Source: Ketobacter sp036337295
GTDB taxonomy: Bacteria > Pseudomonadota > Gammaproteobacteria > Pseudomonadales > Ketobacteraceae
Direction: 5' to 3'
Assembly: GCA_036337295.1 (NCBI GenBank)
Contig: JAYZEN010000007.1
Span: 1-64,000 of the forward strand
DNA: 64,000 nucleotides
This document shows positions 18,441 to 26,609 of the stretch, one piece after another. Position numbers and translations under genes: made by a program. The first letter of the stretch is position 1, and each line of letters opens with the position of its first letter. The notes below the pieces were generated by a model. That model had not been told where the DNA came from. It saw only the letters and a list, made by a program, of their open reading frames with translations, and searched no databases.

Positions 18441-19238
18441 CTATTTCGGCAGATGTGGATGAATAGTCTGTAACATAGCCTTAAACAACTTAGGCGGCGC
18501 GCAGACGATATTTCCGGTTTTCAGGTGGTCCATTCCCCCTTTGGGGTCGCCGATCAGGCCGCCGGCCTCGGTCACCATCAGAGCACCTGCGGCCATATCC
18601 CATTCAGACAAACCAAACTCCCAGAAACCGTCATACCGTCCTGCGGCGACGTAGGCCAGATCCAGAGAGGCAGCGCCGGCCCGACGGATGCCGGCGGTGG
18701 ACTGGGTGAAATCGCGGAACATGCCCATATAGCTGTCCAGGATTTTGCTTTGGTCCGGGCGGAAGGGGAAGCCGGTGGAGAGCAGGGCGCCTTCCAGTTT
18801 GGTACGCTTGCTGACCCGGATGCGGCGGCCATTCATCGAGGCTCCGCGGCCTTTCACCGCCGTGAATTCGTCTTTGGTCACCGGGTTGATGATGACGCCC
18901 ACTTCCAGCTGGCCCCGGATCTTCAGGGCAATGGAAATGGCGAACTGGGGGATACCGTGGATGAAGTTGGTGGTGCCGTCCAGTGGGTCGATGACCCAAA
19001 CGTAGTCCTTGTCGGCGCCTTCCTGCAGGCCGTTCTCTTCTCCCAGGTAGCAGTGCTGGGGATAGCGCTTGCGCAATCCCTCAATGATCCGTTCCTCTGA
19101 GGCCCGATCCACTTTGGTGACGTAGTCGTTAGTGCCTTTGGCCTGGACATCGATGGATTCCACCTGTTCATAGGCTTTATAAATCATCTCGGCCGTGGTG
19201 CGGCCCACTTCCAAAGCGGTGTTCAGCATGGGGTGCAT
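18441..19238 (-). CDS. suhB: inositol-1-monophosphatase family protein SuhB
   Basis: 265 aa. Metal-dependent phosphatase; in E. coli SuhB is also part of the rRNA antitermination complex. Metal-binding residues are in place: EEN at 67-69, DPLDGT at 84-89 and the C-terminal WDMAAGALMVTEAGG motif. It is divergent from trmJ as in Pseudomonas and E. coli relatives. The ATG at 19236-19238 gives the normal length. Confidence 0.95.
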   Translation of the reverse strand: MHPMLNTALEVGRTTAEMIYKAYEQVESIDVQAKGTNDYVTKVDRASEERIIEGLRKRYPQHCYLGEENGLQEGADKDYVWVIDPLDGTTNFIHGIPQFAISIALKIRGQLEVGVIINPVTKDEFTAVKGRGASMNGRRIRVSKRTKLEGALLSTGFPFRPDQSKILDSYMGMFRDFTQSTAGIRRAGAASLDLAYVAAGRYDGFWEFGLSEWDMAAGALMVTEAGGLIGDPKGGMDHLKTGNIVCAPPKLFKAMLQTIHPHLPK

Positions 19239-19401
19239 TGATAGACTACCTTATCGAGTAAAGAACGGATCAAAGTTAAAGAGCGGGCCGTAGGGGCTAT
19301 GGCGGCGAATGATAGCAGAAAGCGCCCGCGATCCGGAGCAAAATCTGGTACCATCGACGCCCTTTTTTACTCATTCACTACAGACAGATTGGCGAAATCC
19401 G

Positions 19402-20184
19402 ATGGAATTACTGCAACGCATCCGCATCGTAATGATCAATACCAGTGACTCCGGCAACATCGGAGCGGCTGCGAGGGCCATGAAAACCATGGGGGTGAGT
19501 GATCTGGTGTTGGTGGCGCCGAAGGAGTATCCCACCGCCAAAGCCACGGCCAGGGCCTCGGGGGCGGCGGACCTGCTGCACCAGGCCCGGGTAGTGGAGA
19601 CCCTGGACGAAGCCATTGCCGACTGTCAGATGGTGTTTGGTACCAGTGCCCGCATGCGCACCATTCCCTGGCCGCTGATGTCCCCGCGTGAGGCTACGCA
19701 GCTTGTCCTTAATGAGCCTGAAGGTGCGGATATTGCCGTTGTGTTTGGCAGGGAAGACGCTGGTTTAAACAATGAAGAACTGCGACGCTGTCATTATCAC
19801 ATCTGCATCCCGGGCAATGAGGCCTATTCGGTGCTGAACGTGGCAGCGGCGGTGCAGGTGATTTGCTATGAGATGCGCATGGCGGCACTGTCACAGGCAG
19901 CAGTGTCCAGCGGGCAGGCGCAGCCATCGGATAAACCGGTGATGCCCCTGGAAATCACAGACTGGGATGAGCCCCTGGTGTCGGCGGAGGATATGGAGCG
20001 GTTTATGAAACATTTTGAGGAAACGCTGCTTGATATCGGCTTTTTCGACCCCAACAATCCCAAACAGCTGATGACTCGGGCGCGGCGCTTGTTCATGCGC
20101 ACCCGCATGGACCGACTGGAAATGAATTTGATGCGTGGTGTGTTGTCCACAGTACAGAAGCGTCTCAAGGAAAATGACCGGTAA
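19402..20184 (+). CDS. trmJ: tRNA (cytidine/uridine-2'-O-)-methyltransferase TrmJ
   Basis: 260 aa from ATG 19402; the open frame extends 31 codons upstream but those residues do not look conserved. SPOUT-class methyltransferase acting on nucleotide 32 of tRNAs. Family features: the N-terminal RIVMINTSDSGNIGAAARAM stretch, the VFGREDAGLNNEEL knot segment and the IPGNEAYSVLNVAAAVQVICYEM SAM-binding knot. The C-terminal helices are also present. It lies between divergent suhB and cysE, a common neighbourhood. Confidence 0.95.
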   Translation: MELLQRIRIVMINTSDSGNIGAAARAMKTMGVSDLVLVAPKEYPTAKATARASGAADLLHQARVVETLDEAIADCQMVFGTSARMRTIPWPLMSPREATQLVLNEPEGADIAVVFGREDAGLNNEELRRCHYHICIPGNEAYSVLNVAAAVQVICYEMRMAALSQAAVSSGQAQPSDKPVMPLEITDWDEPLVSAEDMERFMKHFEETLLDIGFFDPNNPKQLMTRARRLFMRTRMDRLEMNLMRGVLSTVQKRLKENDR

Positions 20185-20228
20185 GCTGCCAAGTTAAGGC
20201 TAACCAAAGGGTAACCAAAGGAATCCTC

Positions 20229-21023
20229 ATGTTCGAAGGTATTCGCGAAGACATTCAATCGGTGTTTCACCGGGACCCAGCGGCCCGCACCAGTCTGGAG
20301 GTGCTGCTGAACTACCCGGGGCTGCACGCCGTTCTCCTGCATCGTCTGGCCCACAAGCTCTGGCGTCTGAACTTCAAGTTGCTGGCCCGCTGCGTGTCCA
20401 GCTTCTCCCGCTGGTTGACCGGAATCGAGATTCATCCCGGAGCCACCATCGGTCGGCGCTTCTTCATTGATCATGGGATGGGGGTTGTCATCGGTGAAAC
20501 CGCAGAGGTGGGCGATGACGTGACCATTTACCATGGTGTTACCCTGGGTGGTACCACCTGGAATAAAGGCAAGCGCCACCCTACCTTGTTGAACGGAGTG
20601 GTGGTTGGCGCCGGAGCCAAGGTATTGGGCCCCATCACCATCAGTGAGAATGCCCGGGTGGGCTCCAATGCGGTGGTCACCAAGGACGTGCCGGCCGAAG
20701 CCACGGTGGTGGGTATTCCGGGCCGTATCATTTGCAAAGACAGCGATGCCGACTGCGCCCGGGAGCAGCAGCGCCAGGCCATGGCCAGCAAAATGGGGTT
20801 CGATGCCTATGGCATGACGCCGGACATGCCGGACCCCATCGCCCGTTCCATCCAGAATATGCTTGATCACATGCACATGGTGGATGAGAAAATCAATACC
20901 ATGAACAAGGCCTTACAGGCCATGGGCAGTGATTGCGGCAGCTCCTTGCCGAAGATTCATGATGACTTGTTCGAAGATGAGGCGCGGGGCGAGGCGGCGG
21001 TGGCGCCAACAAAAGTTGACTGA
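20229..21023 (+). CDS. cysE: serine O-acetyltransferase
   Basis: 264 aa. Makes O-acetylserine from serine and acetyl-CoA for cysteine synthesis. The C-terminal left-handed beta helix is recognised by hexapeptide repeats and the motif GVTLGGTTWNKGKRHPT; the N-terminal FEGIREDIQSVFHRDPAARTS is the short EpsC-type variant of the family. The last 60 residues form a charged tail. It directly precedes iscR, an order shared with Pseudomonas that places cysteine supply beside the desulfurase. Confidence 0.95.
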   Translation: MFEGIREDIQSVFHRDPAARTSLEVLLNYPGLHAVLLHRLAHKLWRLNFKLLARCVSSFSRWLTGIEIHPGATIGRRFFIDHGMGVVIGETAEVGDDVTIYHGVTLGGTTWNKGKRHPTLLNGVVVGAGAKVLGPITISENARVGSNAVVTKDVPAEATVVGIPGRIICKDSDADCAREQQRQAMASKMGFDAYGMTPDMPDPIARSIQNMLDHMHMVDEKINTMNKALQAMGSDCGSSLPKIHDDLFEDEARGEAAVAPTKVD

Positions 21024-21036
21024 TTTAGTAGGGGAT
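21012..21036 (+). promoter_or_regulatory. predicted IscR type 1 binding site over the iscR promoter
   Basis: Reading from the GACT core (21018-21021), G-ATT-T spacer and AGTA (21027-21030) with flanking G-rich half, the 25 bases match the E. coli type 1 consensus as I recall it at about 22 positions. It overlaps the -35 element TTGACT (21016-21021). The site sits across the cysE stop, 62 bases before the iscR ATG. This predicts autorepression by cluster-bound IscR. Confidence 0.65.
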
Positions 21037-21044
21037 AGCAAAAT
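21016..21044 (+). promoter_or_regulatory. iscR promoter
   Basis: -35 TTGACT at 21016-21021 and -10 CAAAAT at 21039-21044 with a 17-bp spacer. The -35 is five-sixths consensus. Confidence 0.6.
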
Positions 21045-21097
21045 GGTTCCAGTTTGCCATTTGCCTGGCAATGATGTCGAAACTGGAGGCCCAGATT

Positions 21098-21586
21098 ATG
21101 AAACTTACCACCAAAGGTCGTTATGCAGTGACTGCCATGCTGGATTTGGCACTGCACGCCAAAGCCGGGCCGGTCAGTCTGGCGGATATCTCTGAGCGCC
21201 AGGGCATTTCCATCTCCTATCTTGAGCAGCTGTTTGCCAAATTGCGCAAGAATGAATTGGTGTCCAGCGTGCGGGGGCCGGGTGGGGGCTACCGCCTGAG
21301 CCGTGAGGCAGCAGCGGTCTATGTGGCCCAGATCATTGACGCGGTGGATGAGAAAGTTGACGTTACCCGCTGCAGCGGAAACGGCGACTGCCAGGACGGG
21401 GAAACTTGCTTAACTCATGACTTGTGGCAGGATCTGAGCCAGCAGCTGCACGACTTCCTGTCTGGCATCAGCCTGCAGAATCTGGTGGATCGCCAGCATG
21501 TAAAAGACGTGGCTGAGCGTCAGGACAAATACCAGCAGGAACGCGCCGCCAACCCTGTGCGACTGCCCATCAGCGAAATCAACTAA
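21098..21586 (+). CDS. iscR: Rrf2-family Fe-S regulator IscR
   Basis: 162 aa from ATG 21098, preceded by GGAGG; the frame could extend nine codons upstream. It has an N-terminal winged helix (MKLTTKGRYAVTAMLDLALH) and recognition helix near residues 38-50. The [2Fe-2S] ligands C92, C98, C104 and H107 occupy the same positions as in E. coli IscR, so a cluster-sensing repressor is expected. A type 1 site lies over its own promoter. Downstream only iscS of the usual operon remains. Confidence 0.95.
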   Translation: MKLTTKGRYAVTAMLDLALHAKAGPVSLADISERQGISISYLEQLFAKLRKNELVSSVRGPGGGYRLSREAAAVYVAQIIDAVDEKVDVTRCSGNGDCQDGETCLTHDLWQDLSQQLHDFLSGISLQNLVDRQHVKDVAERQDKYQQERAANPVRLPISEIN

Positions 21587-21618
21587 CCCCATGATGACCT
21601 CCGGCTGCTTGGATCGGT

Positions 21619-21647
21619 TTTACCGGTCCACCGGCCTGTCTTATAAT
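21619..21647 (+). promoter_or_regulatory. iscS promoter
   Basis: -35 TTTACC (21619-21624), 17-bp spacer, -10 TATAAT (21642-21647), 35 bases before the iscS ATG. This suggests that iscS can be transcribed independently of iscR. Confidence 0.6.
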
Positions 21648-21681
21648 CCAGCCCCACACTCCTGTTAGTAGAAGACTTCCC

Positions 21682-22830
21682 ATGCGACCGGTATATCTCG
21701 ACTACGCTGCCACCACTCCCGTTGATCCGGTTGTGGCGGAAAAAATGGGACATTGCCTGACTCTGGATGGGCTCTTTGCCAACCCTGCTTCCCGCTCCCA
21801 CATGTATGGCTGGCTGGCGGAAGAGGCCGTGGAAACCGCCCGCCGCCAGGTGGCGGACCTGATCGGTGCGGAGTCCCGCGAGATCGTATGGACCTCTGGG
21901 GCCACGGAAGCGGATAACCTGGCCCTCAAGGGGGTGATGGAAGCCTATTCCGACAAGGGTAACCACCTGATCACCTCCACCATCGAACACAAGGCGGTGC
22001 TGGATACCTGTCGCTACCTGGAAACGCAGCGGGGGTGCCGGGTTACCTACCTGGAACCGGGCAATGACGGTTTGATCACCCCCCAACAGGTAATGAATGC
22101 CATTGAGCCGGACACCGTGTTGGTGTCGTTGATGCAGGTGAACAACGAGCTGGGCACATTGACCGATGTGGATGCCATTGCCCGGGTGACCCGTGAGCGC
22201 AATGTGCTATTGCATGTGGACGCCGCCCAGAGCGCCGGCAAGGTGCCCATCAATGTGGCGCAAACCCCGGTGGACCTGATCTCGTTTTCTGCCCACAAAG
22301 TCTATGGCCCCAAGGGGATGGGGGCGTTGTATGTGCGCCGTAATCCCCAGGTACGGGTCAGCCCCCAGGTTCATGGCGGTGGCCATGAGCGGGGCATGCG
22401 CTCGGGCACCTTGGCCACCCACCAGATCGTGGGCATGGGGGAAGCCTTCCGCCTGGCGGGGCAAATGATGGCAGCGGAGGTACCCCGCATTGCGGCCCAG
22501 CGACAGCGTTTGTGGTCAGGCCTGGCGGGCCTGGACGGCGTGCGCCTGAATGGCGACCCGCAGCAGCGGGTGTGCGGTATCTTGAATGTGGCCTTTGCCG
22601 GCGTGGACGGGGAGACCCTGCTGTTGGCATTGGATGACCTGGCGGTGTCTTCCGGCAGTGCCTGCAACTCGGCGACGGTGGCCCCGTCCTATGTGGTGAA
22701 AAGCCTGGGCTTGGAGGACGACCTGGCGTTGGCGTCGGTGCGATTCTCCCTGGGGCGGTTCACCACAGAAGAGGACATCGACTTCGCCATTCAGCGGGTG
22801 ACCGAGACAGTCAGCCGTCTGCGCGGTTGA
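21682..22830 (+). CDS. iscS: cysteine desulfurase IscS, lacking the IscU-docking tail
   Basis: 382 aa PLP enzyme that removes sulfur from cysteine as an enzyme-bound persulfide. PLP-binding K206 (SFSAHKVYGPKG), H103 and the persulfide cysteine C328 (SSGSACNSA) are at the E. coli IscS positions, so the catalytic core is clearly IscS-type. The protein ends at TVSRLRG, about 22 residues short of E. coli IscS (404 aa), missing the C-terminal segment that contacts IscU. iscU, iscA, hscBA and fdx, which normally follow, are not present; ndk comes next. Sulfur delivery may therefore go to another acceptor, or iscU may be elsewhere. Confidence 0.93.
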   Translation: MRPVYLDYAATTPVDPVVAEKMGHCLTLDGLFANPASRSHMYGWLAEEAVETARRQVADLIGAESREIVWTSGATEADNLALKGVMEAYSDKGNHLITSTIEHKAVLDTCRYLETQRGCRVTYLEPGNDGLITPQQVMNAIEPDTVLVSLMQVNNELGTLTDVDAIARVTRERNVLLHVDAAQSAGKVPINVAQTPVDLISFSAHKVYGPKGMGALYVRRNPQVRVSPQVHGGGHERGMRSGTLATHQIVGMGEAFRLAGQMMAAEVPRIAAQRQRLWSGLAGLDGVRLNGDPQQRVCGILNVAFAGVDGETLLLALDDLAVSSGSACNSATVAPSYVVKSLGLEDDLALASVRFSLGRFTTEEDIDFAIQRVTETVSRLRG

Positions 22831-22856
22831 TTGTATGCTTCGTCATAAAACCTGCG

Positions 22857-22862
22857 TATAAT
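22857..22862 (+). promoter_or_regulatory. probable -10 box of ndk
   Basis: TATAAT at 22857-22862 followed by CGCCG, 84 bases before the ndk ATG; no clear -35 at standard spacing. The sequence between it and the ATG is a 5' leader without an ORF. Confidence 0.5.
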
Positions 22863-22945
22863 CGCCGCTTTCCGCGGGCCAGCGGTTCGCGGTGCTCCGT
22901 TCCAGCTTTTAACCCTTTGATATTGAATATAATTTGGAGATAACC

Positions 22946-23377
22946 ATGGCGGTACAACGCACTTTTTCCATCATCAAGCCCGATGCCGTTGCCAAAAATG
23001 TAATCGGTGAAATCCTGACCCGCTTTGAAAAAGCCGGCCTGAAAGTCGTTGCTTCCAAAATGGTGCACCTGTCTGAGCAAACTGCCGGTGGTTTCTATGC
23101 GGAACACAAAGAGCGCCCTTTCTATGGGGATCTGGTGAAGTTCATGACCTCCGGCCCGGTGGTTGTGCAAGTGCTGGAAGGTGAAAACGCCGTGGCCCTG
23201 AATCGGGAGCTGATGGGCGCCACCAACCCCAAGGAAGCGGCTGCGGGAACTATCCGCGCTGATTTCGCTCAAACCATCGATGAGAACGCGGTACACGGTT
23301 CGGATTCCGAAACCTCTGCCGCCCGCGAAATCGCCTACTTCTTCGCTGAAAGCGAGCTGTGCCCACGCACACGATAA
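22946..23377 (+). CDS. ndk: nucleoside diphosphate kinase
   Basis: 143 aa from ATG 22946 with TTGGAG eight bases upstream. Transfers phosphate from NTPs to NDPs through a phosphohistidine, here H117 in NAVHGSDS. The N-terminal RTFSIIKPDAVAKNVIG signature is complete. Length is normal. Position before rlmN and pilF matches Pseudomonas, but it now follows iscS directly. Confidence 0.97.
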   Translation: MAVQRTFSIIKPDAVAKNVIGEILTRFEKAGLKVVASKMVHLSEQTAGGFYAEHKERPFYGDLVKFMTSGPVVVQVLEGENAVALNRELMGATNPKEAAAGTIRADFAQTIDENAVHGSDSETSAAREIAYFFAESELCPRTR

Positions 23378-23411
23378 TTGCTAAAAAACAGCAATTTACG
23401 CTACGCTTAAT

Positions 23412-23442
23412 AACAAATGGAGTCTTCATGGCTCCATTTGTT
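23412..23442. terminator. hairpin between ndk and rlmN
   Basis: AACAAATGGAG (23412-23422) pairs with CTCCATTTGTT (23432-23442) around a 9-base loop. The 11-bp perfect stem right after ndk looks like its terminator, though the T-run is short. It argues against an rlmN start at the ATG inside the loop (23428). Confidence 0.6.
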
Positions 23443-23484
23443 GTATCTAAAAGGCCCGGTTTTGGGGCCAGGACAGGTGTCAAA

Positions 23485-24618
23485 ATGAGCTCAAAAGTGA
23501 ATCTGTTGGGGATGACGCGCCCGCAAATGGAGGACTTCTTCGAGTCCATCGGAGAAAAGCGTTTTCGTGCCCATCAGGTGATGAAGTGGATCCATTTCTT
23601 CGGTGCGGACGACTTTGAGGCCATGACCAACCTGGGTAAGGCACTGCGTGCCAAGCTTTCCGAAACCGCCGAGATCCGTGGCCCGAAAGTGGCCCTGGAG
23701 CATTTTTCCAACGACGGCACCCGCAAGTGGGTGGTGGAGCTGGATCAAGGCAACAAAGTCGAAACCGTATTCATCCCTGATGGCAAGCGCGGCACTTTGT
23801 GTGTGTCATCCCAGGTGGGGTGCGCCCTGGACTGCAGTTTTTGCTCCACCGGCAAACAGGGATTTCATCGTGACCTGACGGTGGCGGAAATCATCGGGCA
23901 GATGTGGATTGCGCAGCGTTCATTCGGCGCACCGGACAACCGGGGCATCCGCAACATCACCAACGTGGTGATGATGGGAATGGGTGAGCCCCTGCTGAAT
24001 TTCGAGAACGTCATCAGTGCCATGGAACTGATGAAAGATGACCTGGGCTATGGCGTGGCCAAAAAGCGCCTGACGCTCAGTACCTCCGGCGTGGTGCCGA
24101 AGATGTACGAATTGTATGACCGCATTGACGTGGCGTTGGCGGTCTCTCTGCATGCCCCCAACGATGAGTTGCGGGATGTGCTTGTTCCGGTTAACAAAAA
24201 GTACCCTTTGTCGGAATTGATGGCGGCTTGCCGTGAATATGTGGACAAGTTCCCGGACACCCGCCGCGTTACCATGGAATATGTGCTCATTGACGGGGTA
24301 AATGATAAATACGAGCACGCGGAGCAGCTGATCGAGCTGCTGCAGAACGTGCCTTCCAAAATCAACCTGATTCCGTTTAATCCGTTCCCCAACTCGGGTT
24401 ACAAGCGCCCTAACGGCATGCGCATCAAGGCCTTTCAGGACCGTTTGATGAAGGCGGGATTTGTCACCACCATCCGCACCACCCGTGGGGATGATATCGA
24501 TGCAGCCTGCGGACAGTTGGTAGGCAAAGTTCAGGATCGAACTCGACGCTCGGCCCAATGGCAGGCCAAGGTCGCCGCAAAAGGAAAAAAAATACCGGTT
24601 CAGCAGACAGGCTCCTGA
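23485..24618 (+). CDS. rlmN: dual-specificity 23S rRNA/tRNA adenine C2 methyltransferase RlmN
   Basis: 377 aa from ATG 23485, the start that gives the usual length and MSSKVNLLGMTRPQM opening. Radical SAM enzyme methylating A2503 of 23S rRNA and A37 of some tRNAs. The cluster motif CALDCSFC (about 113-120) is intact, as are GMGEPLLNFENV and the C-terminal cysteine in DIDAACGQL that accepts the methyl group. The last 20 residues are a basic tail. It precedes pilF as in Pseudomonas. Confidence 0.95.
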   Translation: MSSKVNLLGMTRPQMEDFFESIGEKRFRAHQVMKWIHFFGADDFEAMTNLGKALRAKLSETAEIRGPKVALEHFSNDGTRKWVVELDQGNKVETVFIPDGKRGTLCVSSQVGCALDCSFCSTGKQGFHRDLTVAEIIGQMWIAQRSFGAPDNRGIRNITNVVMMGMGEPLLNFENVISAMELMKDDLGYGVAKKRLTLSTSGVVPKMYELYDRIDVALAVSLHAPNDELRDVLVPVNKKYPLSELMAACREYVDKFPDTRRVTMEYVLIDGVNDKYEHAEQLIELLQNVPSKINLIPFNPFPNSGYKRPNGMRIKAFQDRLMKAGFVTTIRTTRGDDIDAACGQLVGKVQDRTRRSAQWQAKVAAKGKKIPVQQTGS

Positions 24619-24667
24619 TCACTCAGGCCGTCTGTATTTGACACGTGAGGATAGAGTCAGATTGAAG

Positions 24668-25459
24668 ATGAGGACAGGGCACGAAGCATTATACAAAGCA
24701 ATAGGCCGGGCTATCTCCACCGTGGGGATGTTGGTCATGCTGGGATTGACCGGGTGTGTCACGGAAACCAATGATCCGCTGGCGCAGAACCGGGACCCCA
24801 AGAAAGCTGCCCAGGCCTACGTGGAAGCCGGCACCATGTACATGCAGCGCGGCAACATGGAGCATGCCAACCGCACCCTGACCCGAGCCCACGAAATCGC
24901 GCCCGATGACCCAGCGGTGAATAACGCATTGGCATTGTTCTATTCCATCGAGGGCAATGATGAGCAGGTGGAGCGCCACTTCAAGAAAGCGCTGGCGGAC
25001 GATCCGGAGTTTTCCCAGGCCCGCAACAACTATGCGGTTTACCTGTTTGAGAAAGGCAAATACGACGAAGCCATCGTGCAGCTGGAGCGGGTCACCAAGG
25101 ACTACCGTTACGCCCGTCGTTTCAAAGCGTATGAGAATTTGGGTATCTGCTACCTGAAAAAGCAGGATACGGAGTCCGCCAAGGCCGCCTTCAATCGTGC
25201 CTTGCAACTGAATTCCAACCTGCCGGTGTCGTTACTGGAGATGGCGGAGTTATCCCTCACTGAAGGCGATAACAAGATGGCGTCCCGCTACCTGAAAAAG
25301 TATGAATCCATCGCCCAGCCCAGCCCGCGCCAGTTGTGGCTGGGCATTCGGCTGCAGCGGGAACTGGGTGACAAGAACAAACTGGCCAGTTATGAACTAG
25401 CCTTAAAAAATATGTTCCCCGGTTCGGCAGAGTACAAAGCATATAAGGCATCCCTCTAA
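24668..25459 (+). CDS. pilF: type IV pilus biogenesis/stability lipoprotein PilF (PilW)
   Basis: 263 aa from ATG 24668. A signal sequence ends in the lipobox LTGC with C30 as lipidation site, followed by about six TPR motifs (for example residues 55-225 with the NNYAVYLFEKGKYDEAI repeat). PilF pilots the secretin PilQ to the outer membrane and supports its assembly. The start is uncertain because the frame extends to a TTG at 24638. rodZ begins three bases after the stop, so the genes are cotranscribed. Confidence 0.9.
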   Translation: MRTGHEALYKAIGRAISTVGMLVMLGLTGCVTETNDPLAQNRDPKKAAQAYVEAGTMYMQRGNMEHANRTLTRAHEIAPDDPAVNNALALFYSIEGNDEQVERHFKKALADDPEFSQARNNYAVYLFEKGKYDEAIVQLERVTKDYRYARRFKAYENLGICYLKKQDTESAKAAFNRALQLNSNLPVSLLEMAELSLTEGDNKMASRYLKKYESIAQPSPRQLWLGIRLQRELGDKNKLASYELALKNMFPGSAEYKAYKASL

Positions 25460-25462
25460 GTC

Positions 25463-26533
25463 ATGACGGCATTACCCGGAAAACCCGCAGCCAACGCCAC
25501 CCCGGACAATGGTACCGGCATGGACAAGTTGTTGGCGTCGTCCCCCGGGGCGCGATTGCAGCGGGCGCGGGAGGCGGCCAGGCTCAGTGTGACGGAAGCC
25601 GCCGATGCCCTCCATTTGTCCCCGGGTGTGGTCAAGGCGTTGGAGGCGGATGATTTTCGGTCCCTGCCCAATGCCACATTCGTAAAAGGCTACATGCGCA
25701 GTTACGCCCGTCTGCTGGGGATACCGGGGGAGGAGCTGGTGCGTACCTATGAGTCGATCACCGGCACCAACAAACCCCAACCGGTCACTCCCATCGAAGC
25801 ACCGCGCACAGGGGCCCGCTTTGCCGGGCCGATCCGGCTCAGTGTGCTGTGCATTCTGGTGCTGGCGGCAGTTTGGTATTTCTGGCCCGCGGCCTCTGAG
25901 GAGGAACCGGCGCAGCCCGGCCTGGCGCAAAGCAGTGGGCCAGAGGTGGTCGTGATCGAAGCGGATGAGGCCCCGCAAGACTGGTCCGGAGCGGATCTGG
26001 AGCAGGCCGCGATTGGCTCGGCTGAACCCAGCCCCCATGACCTGCCCGGGGATACGGGGGTAGACAGCCAATGGGTGGATGCGGAGCCAGTCGTTACCGC
26101 TACGCCGGTGACTCCGGGTTCCGCTCCTGCGGTGGTGCCCGAGCCTTTTGAGTCGGTGCCTGCTGAGTCGGTGCCTGGTGCATCAGCTGCTGCTGCATCA
26201 GCCCCCGCTGAATTGCCCCCCACTGCGCGCGCGCTGCCGTCAGGTGCTGAGTCTGTGGCTACAGCAGCACCAGGGACGTATGACCCGGCCGGAGCGGATG
26301 GCCATGTCACCATGAATTTCACCGGGGACTGTTGGGTGGAGGTTCGTGACGGGGCCGGTGCCTTGATCTATTCCAACCTCAAGCGCAATGGGGAATCCCT
26401 CACCGTCAAGGGCACACCCCCTCTGGAGGCCAAGCTGGGTAACGGGAATGTCGTATCCCTCAGTTACAATGATCAGCCGGTTTCGTTCCATATTCCTCCC
26501 CATAATGTGGTGCGGGTGCGTCTGGGGGATTAG
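25463..26533 (+). CDS. rodZ: cytoskeletal/cell-shape protein RodZ
   Basis: 356 aa. Cytoplasmic helix-turn-helix of the RodZ type (about residues 28-95, RLQRAREAARLSVTEAADAL), one transmembrane helix (about 124-142), a long Ala/Pro/Glu-rich periplasmic linker, and a C-terminal DUF4115 beta domain (from about 270, with NFTGDCWVEVRD). It links MreB to the elongation machinery. The linker contains low-complexity repeats of the PAESVPG type. It is sandwiched between pilF and ispG as in Pseudomonas. Confidence 0.92.
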   Translation: MTALPGKPAANATPDNGTGMDKLLASSPGARLQRAREAARLSVTEAADALHLSPGVVKALEADDFRSLPNATFVKGYMRSYARLLGIPGEELVRTYESITGTNKPQPVTPIEAPRTGARFAGPIRLSVLCILVLAAVWYFWPAASEEEPAQPGLAQSSGPEVVVIEADEAPQDWSGADLEQAAIGSAEPSPHDLPGDTGVDSQWVDAEPVVTATPVTPGSAPAVVPEPFESVPAESVPGASAAAASAPAELPPTARALPSGAESVATAAPGTYDPAGADGHVTMNFTGDCWVEVRDGAGALIYSNLKRNGESLTVKGTPPLEAKLGNGNVVSLSYNDQPVSFHIPPHNVVRVRLGD

Positions 26534-26609
26534 ATTGCCCGCCGCCTGCATGGCATTACACCGCAATAAGCCTTAACATACCGCCCTGAAAACCGGGTAG
26601 GAGTCCATC

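Noticed and set aside
18273..18473. 66-codon plus-strand frame near suhB
   Set aside because: Overlaps the suhB end and lies opposite the better-supported minus-strand small ORF; no ribosome-binding site.
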